This document shows, one piece after another, positions 1 through 12,291 of a DNA stretch of 64,000 bases. The number at the start of each line of letters is the position of its first letter. Position 1 is the first letter of the stretch. The stretch covers positions 310,001-374,000 of the forward strand of contig NW_019028980.1 of NCBI RefSeq assembly GCF_002105155.1, written 5' to 3'. The stretch is from Lobosporangium transversale (lineage: Eukaryota > Mortierellomycota > Mortierellomycetes > Mortierellales > Mortierellaceae). The notes under the pieces were generated by a model. That model was given only the letters and a program-made list of their open reading frames with translations, was not told where the DNA came from and searched no databases. The translations under genes and the position numbers were made by a program.

Positions 1-1206
1 GGATGCATCTTATTTACCGCATGAAGACTACAGAACCAGAGCTCACGCCCAAATGTCGTTTCGAAAGTAACAGGTGCATGTGAAGGATCAATGGTAGCCT
101 GAAGTTTTACCGGACTAGATAAGTCTGTTGTCATCTTCAATGATGATGCTTCTTGTGGGTGTGACCGACACCGCTCGAGTGCATGTTGCAGCTTTTGAAG
201 TTCGCTGATAGCGACGTCGATATCTGTTTCCATAGGGATCTGTGTGTAAGGAAAAATAAAAAATAAAAAATAAAAAATAAATCCGAGTAGCAGTTGGTAT
301 TGGCCCCCATGGTTAGATGGCCATATAATCGAGTGCATAATAAGATCAATGCATGCTTTTTACCTCCCGAGACCGATGATCATAGTCCACAGACCATTCA
401 TGCTTATCAGAGCCCTAGATTAAAGAGAGAGGAATGACATCAATCAGCTGTTGTCTAGACTCGAGAACAACTGGTAGAAAGAGCATGAGCCTTCTCTTTC
501 TAGACCGGGCTGTAAGGAGATGGTACGTAAAAATGTACAAATTTACAAATTTGTTGTGGAGTAGAAGTCAAGTCGTGTGGTTGTGTTTCTGGAGGCGCGT
601 GACACCATTGATCCCCCCACACTTTAAAGAAGGCCCATGCACAGCACTACCGAGTAAACGAGTAAGCGTTTTGATGATACCCTCCTCCTCCTTGTATGTA
701 TCTTTAGACTGCGTCATCCACTCATCATGGCATTAATTTTAGAGCATAATGAGAAGCATTGCAATCCAACTTTATAATGTGCTTACCATGCATGGAGGAT
801 AAGAAGTGAGAAGAATACGGTAGTGATCATGGAGGTGTCGAACATGCTTTCCAATCGTGCCTTGACAGGCCAAGGCTGATGGTTTAGTATAAATCTCAGA
901 ACGTTTACAAGGCGTAATGGCCTTGATCGATGATTCTTTCTTGCTATTTACATCTGAGTGTTTGCCTTCGTCCTGCTCAGCCTCTTTTTCTGCAGCAACC
1001 GCATCCTTGATGGACAAAAGTAGATCTGCGCAGTCTTTTAAAGAGCGAGCTGCGACAGTGAATATGTGTTGAGAAGAGCTCTCATTATCATCATCGATTG
1101 TTCCCGTTGTACTTGTGGTTGATTTTGAAGAAGGGGAGGGAGGGTTCTTTGATAGGTTAGCACTGTTAGGCACAGTTGCAGCCAACATCTCTAGAGTGGT
1201 CACCAT
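1..1206 (-). CDS. DinB-like domain protein (partial, C-terminus beyond left edge)
   Basis: Exons read 1206-787, 414-364 and 239 to beyond position 1. All three junctions are GT-AG and in phase 0. The first 110 or so residues are low-complexity with a Ser/Thr-rich stretch. A four-helix DinB-type fold then begins with the motif TIGKHVRHLHDHYR near residues 114-127, continues through SVDYDHRSRE and ETDIDVAISEL, and reaches LWFCSLHAVNK at the window edge. In DinB-like proteins the histidines of the first helix and of the SLHA motif bind a metal, and both are present here. The family includes metal-dependent hydrolases and transferases, but eukaryotic members are mostly uncharacterised, so no reaction is claimed. 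ATG at 1206 was chosen over the in-frame one at 1347 because conservation starts well downstream and 1347 adds an atypical hydrophobic leader. The next gene on the same strand ends 187 bp upstream. Confidence 0.72.
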
Positions 1207-1392
1207 TTTTCTTGAATGTAGGGAAATGCAACAAAGTGAGATGGAATAAGGAATGAGATCTAATGAGCTGTAAATACGACAGTTGAAAGTATGAAGAAAA
1301 AAGACAAGAAGGATGGGATGGGATAAGATGGCGTCAAATCTGTGCAACCATCAGATTCTCATTCCACGTGAGATCTATTATGGTCCATTTTA

Positions 1393-3138
1393 TTAGGGAG
1401 CATGTTGAACACTTCTCTTATTGCTGTTGTTCTCACTGTTGATAATCTTCTGGAGCAATTGTCTTGCCTGCGCCACTTCAGGGACACTACCCATCATCTC
1501 CCGACGCACAATCCCATACTTCCATACAAGCTCGCGTGGATAACCCTGCATTGCAAGCATCTCTTCCAAGATATTCCTTGAGTTCAAGAAGCCTAGCTGT
1601 TGCTTCATACTCTGCAAAAGATTATCGAGCGCATTCCGATCTTCATCATCCTCCTTGCTCTTCTCCATACCCTTATCTATTGTCGCTTCACCTATCGCTT
1701 TGCCAAGCTTGGAGTACGGCGTAACTTCCTCCCATTCGGCCTCTGAATCATTTTCACCATCCACTTTCTCTTTTTCATGGCCATCTTCCTCCACATTTGC
1801 CTTTAATTCATTAGGAGCAGCTTTTGCGGTCTGCTGGTGTCCCCTTCGGTTTTTTTGATGCCAACCGGTAATCCACGCCAGAACTGGTGCTGATACTAAA
1901 TTCACGGAAATAAAGTCCCGTGGTAAGAGTGTTACATCGTATCCATCTAATGCGAGTTCTCCGCGAACATAGTGATCCAACTCTCGTTTTTTGATCTCCC
2001 GCAAGAGCTGGTTATATCGTGACGCATACATCCTGCCAAGCCTCTGGTCTGGAAAAGGATCCTCCAACGTCATAAGGTCTGTTGTTGTTGCTGTATAATT
2101 AGTAAGAACGCCAGAAGAGACCCATTTCCATGATACTCGAATGAAATTCACCGTGAAAAGAAGCTTTTTTGGTACAGAAGCTCCCTGTGAGATTGTATAC
2201 CGCATAATGAAGCCATTGTCTCCCACATGATGAACTCCCTCTGTCAATAAAAATTTGTACTGCTTCTTGGACGTGCGAATATCCGACTCAACAGTATGAA
2301 TCAATTGACGTGCTTCCTCAATCAGCTGTGTGGCTGACATACCCGGCATTGTCTGACTCGCCTGTGGCCCTGTTCCTGTCGTACCTAGGACCATCCGAGC
2401 AAACCTTGTCATGTAGTTTTCACTGCTACTCTGATTAGCAGCATCTCTTGGTAATCCTGCAGAAATAGTGCCTGGGCCTATAAGATTAGATGAGGGCGGC
2501 GATGACATACCAAATGAAGATGTTTGAGCATGGCGAATGGGTCTTATTTGAGATAAGGGCGTGACAGGGCCACTGCTCGTCAACTCATTCTGGATCTGTT
2601 GTTCTGTGCCCCGGATAAAGGATGCTGGAGCGATGCTGGAGCTCCGTGGCCTTTGTACTGAGCCAGGGCTCGGCCCCTCAGGAGCATCAGATGCTGTGGC
2701 TGTGGCTACTGCTCGTTCTTGTTGTTGCTGTTCCCATAGATTAAGATCAAGTCGTCCTAATGTGGAATCATTGTAAGGGCTAGGAGCCCTGGGGGTTACT
2801 GCTTCTCCCTGCGCGGATGGACTAAATCCAGAATGCTCAATCGCAGCAGGTGCAGATTGTACAAACTCCAAGTAATTATGTTGTGGATCATATCGGTCAA
2901 AGATGGCTGTGATAGGACTATGTTGGCGGTTGAGAGCGATGCGAATATAGCAGGCAGTAGGATCATGCTCGCTTCTGGGTGCAATCACGTTGCTAGGCGT
3001 CGCAAATGCCCTCCTGGCTGTCAATGAACCATCAACAAGGTCACGGAACTCCCTGGAGACAAGTCGCAGGTTGGCGAGCACATGAAGACTGCAATAAGAG
3101 CAGACCAATTGAAAGGTTTCAACTGGAAGAGAGTTCAT
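1393..3138 (-). CDS. F-box protein
   Basis: Single exon of 581 codons. The N-terminus, starting MNSLPVETFQLVCSYC, is an F-box-like segment (residues 1-45, ending near SREFRDLVDG). In F-box proteins this segment binds Skp1 and recruits substrates to SCF ubiquitin ligases. Residues 90-270 are rich in Ser, Pro and Gln and probably disordered. A more ordered region with alternating hydrophobic residues follows (FIMRYTISQG, LLFTVNFIRVSWKW), then an acidic, charged stretch near residue 470. The substrate-binding part is not a leucine-rich repeat or other fold I recognise. The frame is open upstream to 3372, but that extension is unlike coding sequence, and ATG 3138 puts the F-box at the start as in relatives. 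Function beyond substrate adaptor is inference. Confidence 0.75.
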   Translation of the reverse strand: MNSLPVETFQLVCSYCSLHVLANLRLVSREFRDLVDGSLTARRAFATPSNVIAPRSEHDPTACYIRIALNRQHSPITAIFDRYDPQHNYLEFVQSAPAAIEHSGFSPSAQGEAVTPRAPSPYNDSTLGRLDLNLWEQQQQERAVATATASDAPEGPSPGSVQRPRSSSIAPASFIRGTEQQIQNELTSSGPVTPLSQIRPIRHAQTSSFGMSSPPSSNLIGPGTISAGLPRDAANQSSSENYMTRFARMVLGTTGTGPQASQTMPGMSATQLIEEARQLIHTVESDIRTSKKQYKFLLTEGVHHVGDNGFIMRYTISQGASVPKKLLFTVNFIRVSWKWVSSGVLTNYTATTTDLMTLEDPFPDQRLGRMYASRYNQLLREIKKRELDHYVRGELALDGYDVTLLPRDFISVNLVSAPVLAWITGWHQKNRRGHQQTAKAAPNELKANVEEDGHEKEKVDGENDSEAEWEEVTPYSKLGKAIGEATIDKGMEKSKEDDEDRNALDNLLQSMKQQLGFLNSRNILEEMLAMQGYPRELVWKYGIVRREMMGSVPEVAQARQLLQKIINSENNSNKRSVQHAP

Positions 3139-5102
3139 CTGACGAAATGAAGTTAAGAATGAAAGAATAAAGTGGAAATGAAGAAAGGAATGAGAAACAA
3201 GGCAAGAAGATAGAAGAGCAAAATGAAAAGTAAGGAAGAAAAAAGTTGGGGTGTTTGGTCTCCATGGTGTCTTTGACCGCGCTGTGGCGCATTTGTGTAA
3301 GCGTGGCGGTGCATTGTTTTGACTACGTGGCACACAGGTTGGCAATGCGAGTGGGCTCTTTTCAATAAACATGAATCAGTGAAGTAGCTCTGTAGATTGT
3401 TCACATGAAATGGGCACGTTACTGGTGCTCAGTCCTCTGGTTGACTTAGACATGCCGAGCTCTTGCCGAATTGTTCCCGAATTCAATTGACCACTAGATA
3501 GACTAGGGGTATCTGTCATCTCAATAGCTATTCCCCTTTTCCCTACTTTACATTTTGACAGTAGCTCTTCGTCATGCTCGCAAGCATACGCTTGAATGTG
3601 AACGGGAAAGTCTGCTTCAAATGCACGGCTGTTTTCTGTGTATATATACCATATGTTACAAATGGATGCAGATGCAAAGTAAAAATACAGAAGAGTAGTA
3701 AAGATGATCATCTGCTGCGAAAGATAAAAACCACGGCTTTATACCAGCAGAGAAGAGACATCAACAAATATATTCACGGATAGTCGACTATAGCAATGGC
3801 AATGACAATAGGCCATTGACAACCACATCAAAGAATAGAAATGAAACAATACATTGACAGATGAGAGTGACCCCTTGAAGATCAACTCCGAACCACTTTG
3901 CCACATTGTCCTCCTGCTTTGTTCAGTACATGCTTTCGCCCTTTTCAACGCTCAATCTCGGTCTTCCTCTCTCTGGATTTCACCCTTTTTTATAATAGCC
4001 TGTCGGCTTTTTTTTTTTATTTCTATTTTCCGACATGATAGTTCCATGGTCCCACAATGAAGTAAATTATCTCTGTGGATGATGGCATTGGAAATATATT
4101 TAGATATATATATATAATAGAACACTCGATCTACTTGCTGTGCTAAAATTAAAAAGACAGGCTCCTGCTCAAAAAATATATCATTTTCAATTGACATTTG
4201 TATATATCCATGCATCGAATGCTCCATATCCGGATATCAAATAAAAAAAAGTATTAGTATATACCCAATTATTTCACTCCTATCCTTAGGCTGGTGTGTC
4301 TGTGTTGTATGAATGTGGGGGGAAGGATGGGCGCTTCTGTGCAATGAATGTTCATGTGCACATACGCATGCCCTTGCTTTGCCATGCATCCGTTTGGCCA
4401 TTTTTCTTTTTTCTTCTTTTCTTGATCGTCCTTTCCTTCTCTTATTTTAGTCCCTCTTCCTCCGCATTCCGGATCATCCCAACTCATTTTGTTGGCTTTT
4501 TGTTCAACCAACCTTTTCTGCTGTTAGTTCTTGTCATCCGCTTTGTCCTCCTACTCTCTCTTTCACTTTTCCCGTCAGCCTGCATCACTTTTCTTTTTCT
4601 TCTTGAACGACAACATTATCCTCATCATTATCGCATCACCACTATACTCTAGTCCTCTACACTACGACACATTCCTTCATCCTCTATCTCTTACGTCCTT
4701 TCTTTTTTATGTGCCTAATCAGTTATTGCAACGTCTCCGACTCCCTATAATACCTGTTTCCTGCTCTCTCTCTTTCTCTGATCCGCTATTCTCATTAAAT
4801 TCGACGACCTCTCAGTCAAAATTCTGAATCTATTCTCGTTTTGATGCTTTGACATTCTGACAAGTAAACCACCTCCTGCTTATACCCTTAGGATCGCCCT
4901 TATCGCTCGCATTGATCACTTACTATGACCACATTCGTTTATTGAAAACTACCAGTGCAAATTTTCTCTTTTTTACGACCAGCGTTTGAGCGACAATCTT
5001 CCTTCTTTTTCAGTTTCACTCAACCCTTCTCTCTCTCACCCTCCTTTATTTTATTTTATTTTTTTTTTTTTTGTTCAATTACATTTCACACCCATCGACA
5101 AG
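3139..5102. promoter_or_regulatory. Divergent intergenic region with CT-rich leader
   Basis: This region separates the minus-strand F-box gene from the plus-strand channel gene and should hold both promoters. From about 4380 to 5090 the plus strand is strongly pyrimidine-rich, with runs of T and CT, ending just before the channel ATG at 5103. That resembles the leaders of three other plus-strand genes in this window. A short alternating TA run lies near 4103-4117. Open frames here have no recognisable domain, and I see no RNA gene. Confidence 0.5.
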
Positions 5103-8100
5103 ATGTCTCATGAAGGAAGCATGGGAATGGCTGCCACAGATCAATTCTTAAGGTACACAGGACAAAAAAAAAAGGTTCAATTAGCTCTATTTTTGTGTCC
5201 CCATGTAATTGACAGGGTCCTTTCCACACCTTTCCTTTCTTGAAAACTGCTACAACACAATCACTTTTACATGTTACTTGTTGCAGCTCTTGACCATTTT
5301 TTTAAAAAAAATGACGAATGAGCATATTTGTATTAACATTTATATTCATTTATAATTCCTGTTGTAGCCATAAAACATTCATACAAGAGTAAGTATTCAG
5401 AGAGAGCTGTTAGACAGATTATAGGCATGAATGCTTTTTATAATAGTCGGAAGTGGTTTATTATTTGTTCTATCTTTTCCTTCCTATTTCCTCATTACGA
5501 AATCGCCAATGCAGGGTTCCATTCGTTACCGACAAAGCAGCAGGAGGGGGAAAAAAGAAAACGAGACAAACATATGCCTATGTTTATTTTTAATTCACGC
5601 TCATGATCATTTGATCACAATCACTGTTTCTTATGATAATGTGAAGGACATGGGAGATTATCAAAAGCATTCTAATGGAACAAAGAGTGAAAAAAAATAG
5701 TAATAGAAGGTTGGACAACTTTTTTTTTTTTTTTTTTTTTTTTTTGGAACACAGATACGCGTAAATGACGCGGTTAATTTCTTGATTGACGCGTACTATT
5801 TTCATTTAAATGTAAAATGTTGCGCGCCTTGTACGCGATATTCCCTAGACTTCTATCATGTTGTCGATGTTGTCTTTACCTCAGTTAGAATTGAATCTCA
5901 ATTTTCATTTTCATACAGATTCCGAAGAAGCATAGAAAATCCTCTAAAGCGACATTTTTGTTTGTTATTTTTCATCCCTGTCTAGTTTTCGTCTTGGTAG
6001 ACTGAATAAGCTGTTCCAGACCACAACGCTGCTTTTTATTGCAGCGATCATCGTGCTTCAGCAACGTTACTTTAAAACTGAAAATACTATCAATGGTAAA
6101 AAAAAAAAAGCTACCTAACATTGGTTGTACAAAGTACGTCATTGGCATTGTTGTTACACACAAAAAACACGAGCCAATCTGTCTAACACCCTGTTTGTTT
6201 GTTTTTTTTATTACTCCGCTTTTTTTTTACCCAGGTGCAATACGAATCTCTTTGAAAGCACCTTCAGATGGAGTTTCTACGCCGCTATATTGTCGAAATA
6301 CCGCACAACCATGTGTGTATTGGGATGAAAATGATATTCTATACGAGTCAAACACGAATGCCGCATTGATCACAACTCACGCTAAAATCACCCAGTATAA
6401 CAGTAACCCTTTTTTTAGTCAGCATCCTAATCGATCCTTCCCTCATACAGCTATGACGATGACCACAACAGGGTTGATGCGGTCAGCCTGTGATGTCAAT
6501 GTGCCGACAGTTCCTGAATGTGTTCAGCACAAAGAAGCAACCTCGACACAGTTGCTTCCAGCTTCCATGGTAGCGGACATTGAAAGATTCACACTGGTGA
6601 TCGAACATTCCATCCATAGACAAACCATAGGAGCACAGATGCGATCATCAAACATGAAATCAGGTATTTTGCGCCACTTTCAAACTGGAGAGATTATAAA
6701 AACCTTCACAGGATCGAGTCATGAAAACAGCAATCGGGACAAAAATATTTTCAATCATCCATCTAGCTCTGTTGACATTATGACCATGGACGACCTCCTA
6801 AAGGCTTCTGGTATAGACTTGGACCAACCCTCCACCGCTCCTAATGCCTCTTCTGGAGAGGCTGTTCGGCAAATGGGTGTCGTTGTCATGGTGGTCATCC
6901 AATATTCCGCCAAAGGATGGAGTCCTCATCAGACCAGATATGAATATCTTCCGAAAGTGGTCTCTGATCAGGACTACAAGGTCGTCGAGACAATCCGAAA
7001 TTTCCGGAATGGCGAAAAAGTGGAGATCACTCGACAAGGGTAAATTATTGTTCCTTATTTCCTTGAGAACCTAATAATATCTAACTGCAATCGACGTTAG
7101 ACATCAATGATCCAATGGTTCTAAAAATACTTTCTACTTTGTAACTCTACATCCATTTTCAATTGAATATTTTTAGTGTCCGGATTGTAATTTCACAAGC
7201 TGGCCAGCTTGGGCAATCCTCATTTATGGTGCTCATGCTGCTCTTGGCAAACTTGATTGTGGCAGTAGTGCTGTTCAGGATGGCTAGCATGGTCATCGAG
7301 CTTACGATGACTCGCATCCGTCCTCAAAAGAATATGCAGAGTTGTACCAGGTTCGAAAATACAAAAATCATTCATTCAGAAACAAGAAAGCGTATTCATG
7401 CTTGTGCTGGTCATAGGCGCGGCTATTATACCCATATAAAATCAAACCCAACTGGCGTAGAAGGCATCCATGACGAACAAAAGACGAAAAAAAACACCAA
7501 AGGTAATGGTCGCGCAGCATCAGCACCAGCATCAGCAAGGAAGGAGCCTCGCATTGTTATGTCATCTCAAGCAAACCCTACTCTCAAAAAGATCAAGGAC
7601 ATTCCAGAAGTTCGTGCGAAATCATTGGATGTGCAAGTCAAACAAGTCAGCAGCACCCGATACGCTTCAGAGAACGACGAAAGCGAAACAGAGGATACTG
7701 TGCAAGTTTTGCGGGTCTCAGGGCGACGGCAGGCCAGTCAACTAGATGCGCTAGCAGGCGGTCGGCAACAGCCGTCTGAGGGACCCACCTCAACAATACC
7801 ACCGCATACTGCTCTCGGTTCAACTTTTAGTGATATCGAAAAGCCACCTGCAGGCATAGTAGCTCTTGACTGGAATAGGAACGGATCAAGCTCAGCATTG
7901 AGCAGTGATGCCACCCCAGGAGTTGCTATAGGCCTGAGTCGTTCTGGGTCCTTAAGAAATCGATGTGAAGGAGGAAGATCTACTTCTGAAGACACAGAGA
8001 CGGAGATTTGGTTTGGCACTCACCAACCGAACGACTTTAGGGGCTTCAACCCTGCAGGCTTAGAGCTCGACAGAACAGCATCTCTGCTCAACCAACAATC

Positions 8101-10122
8101 AATGACGCCTCATTGCGTACTTCAAAGGGTAGCAACCCCAGAGCTTCCATCAGCTTCAGTTTATGCACCACCTATAGCGAAGACTGGAGAAGATAAAGAG
8201 TTATCGACCGTTTGCCACTCACCCGCGGCTATGCAAGCAGCGTCCCCAAAGCCTGTATGTATTAGTCTGCGGAATGGAAAAGATACTGCTACAGGAAATA
8301 ATGATGGCCTATTCTCTCGAAACCATATTGTATCCACACAAAAAGCACCCCTTTTTGGGCCTCATGAGGCAGGGTATGGGACGCCACGCCAATTCGCAAG
8401 TCCATTGTCGTTGTTTTCGTCCTCGGCATCATCGCCGTCCTTGCCATCCTCATGCGAAGGCTCTGATCGGCAGTCAATAACCAATCATCATATGAATCAA
8501 AAACACCACGATATTTTTATGGCAAAGGCTAATGGCAGCAGCCGTCATGAAAAGAAGAAGCGCAGGAAAGGATCGTATACAGCCATAACCAGGCCAAGAT
8601 CAATCTCATTTCGCCACAACACATCTACGACGAAACCATTTTTTGGCTTGGGACCATCTGGCAATTTATCATCATTCTCGTTGGCTTCCACCTTGACCTC
8701 CCAAAGAGGAGTCGACATCAAAGGCAAGAAACCAGACCATTCTGGCTCCTCAGCAAGCGACGAGGATGTAACAGACTTTTTATCTGTCTTCCACATTAAT
8801 ATGAGGCCGTATGAATCATCATCTCCAGTCTACATGTACCAAAAGCTCGATCAAATGTTGAGTCCCAAAGAGTTATCATCATCGCCATCATTTGCCTCTT
8901 CATCGTCCGCATCATATAACAGGAAGACAGATACTTCTCCTTTAAGCCTCCATTCATTGCCATCGGTTTCATTTGGAAAGCAGCCACAGAGAACGGGCTT
9001 TTACCAAACAATGGAGTCTTCACTGTCGTCGCCAAGCCTGCTTTCGAGCCATAATGGAGTTCAATGCACTGAGTCCCCTGGCTTTCCTCGCCCCGACACT
9101 ATTGAATCCTGTGACAGTAGTGCACTTGAGCTTATTCCTTCAGTTCCCTCTCCGGCTCCTACTCCTATTGCTTCGATGTTCCCAGAGGAAACACTAGAGG
9201 AAGAGTACCCAGACTTTTGTTCCATGGCTGTCACTGATTTACCCCCAATGGTTTCTGATTGGCGATTCCCTAGTTTGGACAAGGTACCGACGCTTGTAGG
9301 CAACATTACAGGTGCAAGTGACGAAGTGACTGAAGCTCTGTCTGGTGCTCCTGCCGCTGGTGCTGAATCTACAGCTAATCCGTCCGTGGAAGTCAGTCCA
9401 AATCGAAGTGGAAGTGCGTCTGTTGCAACAAATGGGTTCCGTGCTTCTGTCGCTGTTGAAGGATCTAGTTCAACTACTCATCATGATACTGAACCGGAGC
9501 TCTTCTATGGATCACCGAGCAACTCATTCACAACGGTCGCATCACTTTCAACAAGTACGCTCAGGACTGCATCTACGGAGACTGTGTCATCTTCAATTTC
9601 CTCCGCATCGCACACTTATACTCTGGGGTTGCCCGTAGCCCGTATCTCATCGACCACGTCGCTGTCGAGGGCTAGTTCGGGTTGTGCTCAAGAATTTCAG
9701 CAAAGCTCAGGCTCGGTTCCTCAATCCATAGCAAGTGGGACTATTTCATCCTTTGTTAGTCACAGCGCTTTAGTTCGAGAGTATTCACAGAACAACAATA
9801 GCAACAGCAGCAACAACAGCAACAGCAGCGCAACAGACAATATCGTCCATACGACAATGATTAATGAGAACCCAATTCATCCTGCTACAACTCCAAGCAA
9901 AGTTTATTCTCCTCCACCACCATCGCTACCATCGCCGACTAACAATTTTTTCACTAGTCCCATTACCTCTAGTTGTACAACAACCCTGGCAGGGTCAGGT
10001 GTCCGTATGTTGAGCAAGACGATCACCATAGTCACAGCTGACAACCGCAAGCTAGTCTTGCGCAGGAGTGAACCTTTGATCCTGAACGAAGGCGTTGGCG
10101 AAGAGAAGGCAGCTCGCATGTG

Positions 10123-10123
<1 letters not shown>
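5103..10123 (+). CDS. P2X-type ATP-gated cation channel homologue with long cytoplasmic tail
   Basis: Exons 5103-5152, 5368-5388 (tentative microexon), 5986-6095, 6235-7039 and 7177-10123 give 1310 residues with all phases matching. The order of motifs is that of P2X receptors. LGRLNKLFQ is followed by membrane segment 1 (about residues 33-50). The ectodomain contains VYWDENDILYESNTNAALIT, then IERFTLVIEHSI, then a Gly-start strand GVVVMVVIQY, the ATP-binding NFR triplet near residue 313, and GVRIVISQAGQLG. Membrane segment 2 is at about 342-366. A lysine in RISLKAP aligns with one of the ATP-contact lysines after segment 1. The ten vertebrate ectodomain cysteines are not conserved, as in other non-animal P2X proteins. 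P2X channels are trimers opened by ATP, and in protists some act on contractile vacuoles. The tail (residues 367-1310) is Ser-rich and probably disordered, far longer than in animal P2X. The family call rests on the channel core; cellular role and ligand are inference. Confidence 0.82.
5389..5985 (+). other. Long first-region intron of the P2X-like gene
   Basis: At 597 nt this is far longer than other introns of the gene. It starts with GTAAGT and ends TCTAG, and holds a T homopolymer of about 26 nt near 5720-5745. Short open frames inside (for example 5431-5700) have no P2X-like motif. An additional small coding exon here cannot be excluded, because the segment before membrane segment 1 is about three residues shorter than in animal P2X. 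Confidence 0.45.

Positions 10124-10155
<32 letters not shown>
10124..10155 (+). repeat. A homopolymer (32 nt) directly after the P2X-like stop codon
   Basis: The stop TGA at 10121-10123 is followed at once by 32 A. Similar tracts are common between genes in this window, so this need not mark retroposition; the gene itself keeps introns. Confidence 0.85.
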
Positions 10156-10158
<3 letters not shown>

Positions 10159-10379
10159 TAAGCATAGAATGTGTCAGGCCATAGATAACTCATGACAATA
10201 CGTTTATTTATTCCTTTTCAAATATCCTATTGTATTTTACTTTGTTTGTAATGATAATAATGAATATAACAATAATATTAATAATAATAAAAATCCTCGG
10301 CGCATTTGCTTTTATAACGTGATGAAATAGTCTAGAAATATATCTTTTCGATCAGCTCCTAAAGTTTAGAACGGATCCA

Positions 10380-11345
10380 TCATATCAAAACTTTAGGTCT
10401 GAGGATAATACTTTTATCCTTTGCACAAATGGCTCAGTTGCCTGGCGTAAGCTTGGTAGACAAAGTTCCTCTAGTTTAGGTCAATGCTCCATTACCCAAT
10501 CTCCTTGTTCTACGCTCAACACGCTTGAGGCCCCCGTAATCCACTCTTGATATAGAACCTATATTCAAACATCCACAACCTATGCAGGGCCGTCAACCGA
10601 CTCCAATGCTTGGACCAGATCGATAATGGGCCTGTCGAAGTGGATTCCACTTTCCTCGGTATCTATAAGACTGCTATCGTTTGTTACAACATGGTTGCTG
10701 TCAAGGGTGTCTGTGGTAACATTGTCCTGACTACTCTTACGATCATAATTGCAACCGCGCCCAATAGATCGAATCAAATCCAATGTAAGGCTCACATCTC
10801 CGCTTGGCATCATTACTCCTCCCATCTGAAAGTGCTATAGATTCTGGAGCATACCGTCCTTAATCTTCTTCACCACCACCACTTGAATGGATCGTTCTGT
10901 TAATCAATATATCGAGAGATTCTCCAATAATGGGGATCGTTCAAATAGAGACAATTCAACCATATATCCATAGGCCGATCCTGACACCTTGAGGTCTAAA
11001 TGTCGATTCTTAGTTATTGAAATCGCTTTGATGGTCCTCTTGATGAGTTCAGGGGTTGGGCTAACGGATGAATTTGAGATAGTCTGAGCGATTCCTCAGA
11101 GATTGATGCTCATGGCCATCAAATAGGGCAACCTGCACCAATCTACAACCCAACTCGCAGCTATATTATCTATATAAGTTTCTCCTTGGATATCTACCTT
11201 CCGAAGGTTAGACAGTGACCCCAATATCGAAATCAGTTCATTCAACAAATCTTTGTCAATATCACAATTCCCACAATAGCACATGAAATCCTTCCTTTGT
11301 ACCGTTTTATCATCGATGAGAGGAATCCATGATTGAACATTCTAT
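10380..11345 (-). pseudogene. Decayed leucine-rich-repeat / F-box-type gene remnant
   Basis: One reading frame on the minus strand can be followed from about 11340 to 10390, interrupted by stops near 11098, 10909, 10839, 10580 and further on. Between the stops it encodes leucine-rich-repeat-like text: LISILGSLSNLRKVDIQG, TPELIKRTIKAIS, SPLLENLSIY, DVSLTLDLIRSIG and PKLEELCLPSLRQ. The same frame carrying similar text across about 950 bp with at least six stops fits an old gene that lost function. Style and spacing resemble the C-terminal part of the F-box/LRR proteins at 32-36 kb. The F-box part was not found. The parent family is inferred. Confidence 0.6.
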
Positions 11346-12291
11346 TGTAGTAATATCTTTTTCGGAAAGGCTTCAGCCTACAGAAAACACACTCGTCAGA
11401 AAACATAGCCTTTCCCCAGCCTTCAACTGTCCAATGTATATACTAGGATTATAATACGAAAGTAATGGGAACGAAAAAAAAGATGTCTTTATTATGATCC
11501 AGGGATCTTCGTTAAATAAAAAGGCAAAAATCTTAAAAACCCATATAAAATGATTGCGAATCGCAATAAGCAGCAACAGCCGCCAGAGTAGTGGCCACCA
11601 TATAAGCGCAATGACTGCTGTGTTACGTACCGAGGCTTGGGAGTGCACCTCAGGGCACTTCCATTTTTATTCATAAGGTCGGAAGATTGTGTGACAGTCA
11701 TGGTGGGTCCTTAATAAAAGGTTCCCGCCTGGCAACAATAAAAAAAACAACTTTTGATCTCCTTGACTTGTTAGATGCAGAAAACATCTCACGCTGGACG
11801 AGTATGCCATCTGTCCTATTGCCGCCAGACTCAAGTTCTATAGGCTCTACGAGCGTTATGACTACTAAAAGGCTTTCCACAATGGATCTACAGAATATCG
11901 CGATTAGTGGATAATGAATGAAATGAAAATTGAATAGTTATGTTTATAATTAACTTTACGTATGTAACTATTAATGGTCAGCCACAACAGCCTTCCATCA
12001 CACAGTAGGCTGGTTACGAGCCTAATCACACAGTCTTTAAAGGCGCTTTCTCAGCAGTTCTCTTCGATGGTTGTGTTACACGGCATTCGTCTATTCAATT
12101 AATAGCCAACCATTTCCGAGAGGAAAAAAACAAAATAATGCATGTTTTCAAATAGGTGGCCATGCTCTGCACTGTCACATCTAGTAATTCTTTGTATATG
12201 TATGATAACTGTTATGCTGCTGTTTGTCTTACTCTAAGTGTTGTCTATTGTTATCAATTAATAAATGCAATATTGATGGTGTATTTCACGC
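11346..12291. other. Intergenic, no supported gene
   Basis: AT-rich sequence between the pseudogene and the 3' end of the helicase gene. A plus-strand open frame at 11687-11914 and overlapping minus-strand frames show no recognisable motif. I see no RNA gene. Confidence 0.4.

Noticed and set aside
3376-3711. Minus-strand open frame of 111 codons
   Set aside because: Overlaps the 5' flank of the F-box gene, no domain or codon pattern typical of neighbours; likely chance.
4296-4827. Plus-strand frames in the CT-rich leader
   Set aside because: Their Phe/Leu/Ser-rich composition follows from the pyrimidine tract; no motif.
10124-10155. A tract after the channel stop as a sign of a processed retrogene
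   Set aside because: The gene has four introns with conserved phases, so it is not a retrocopy; A tracts are common here.
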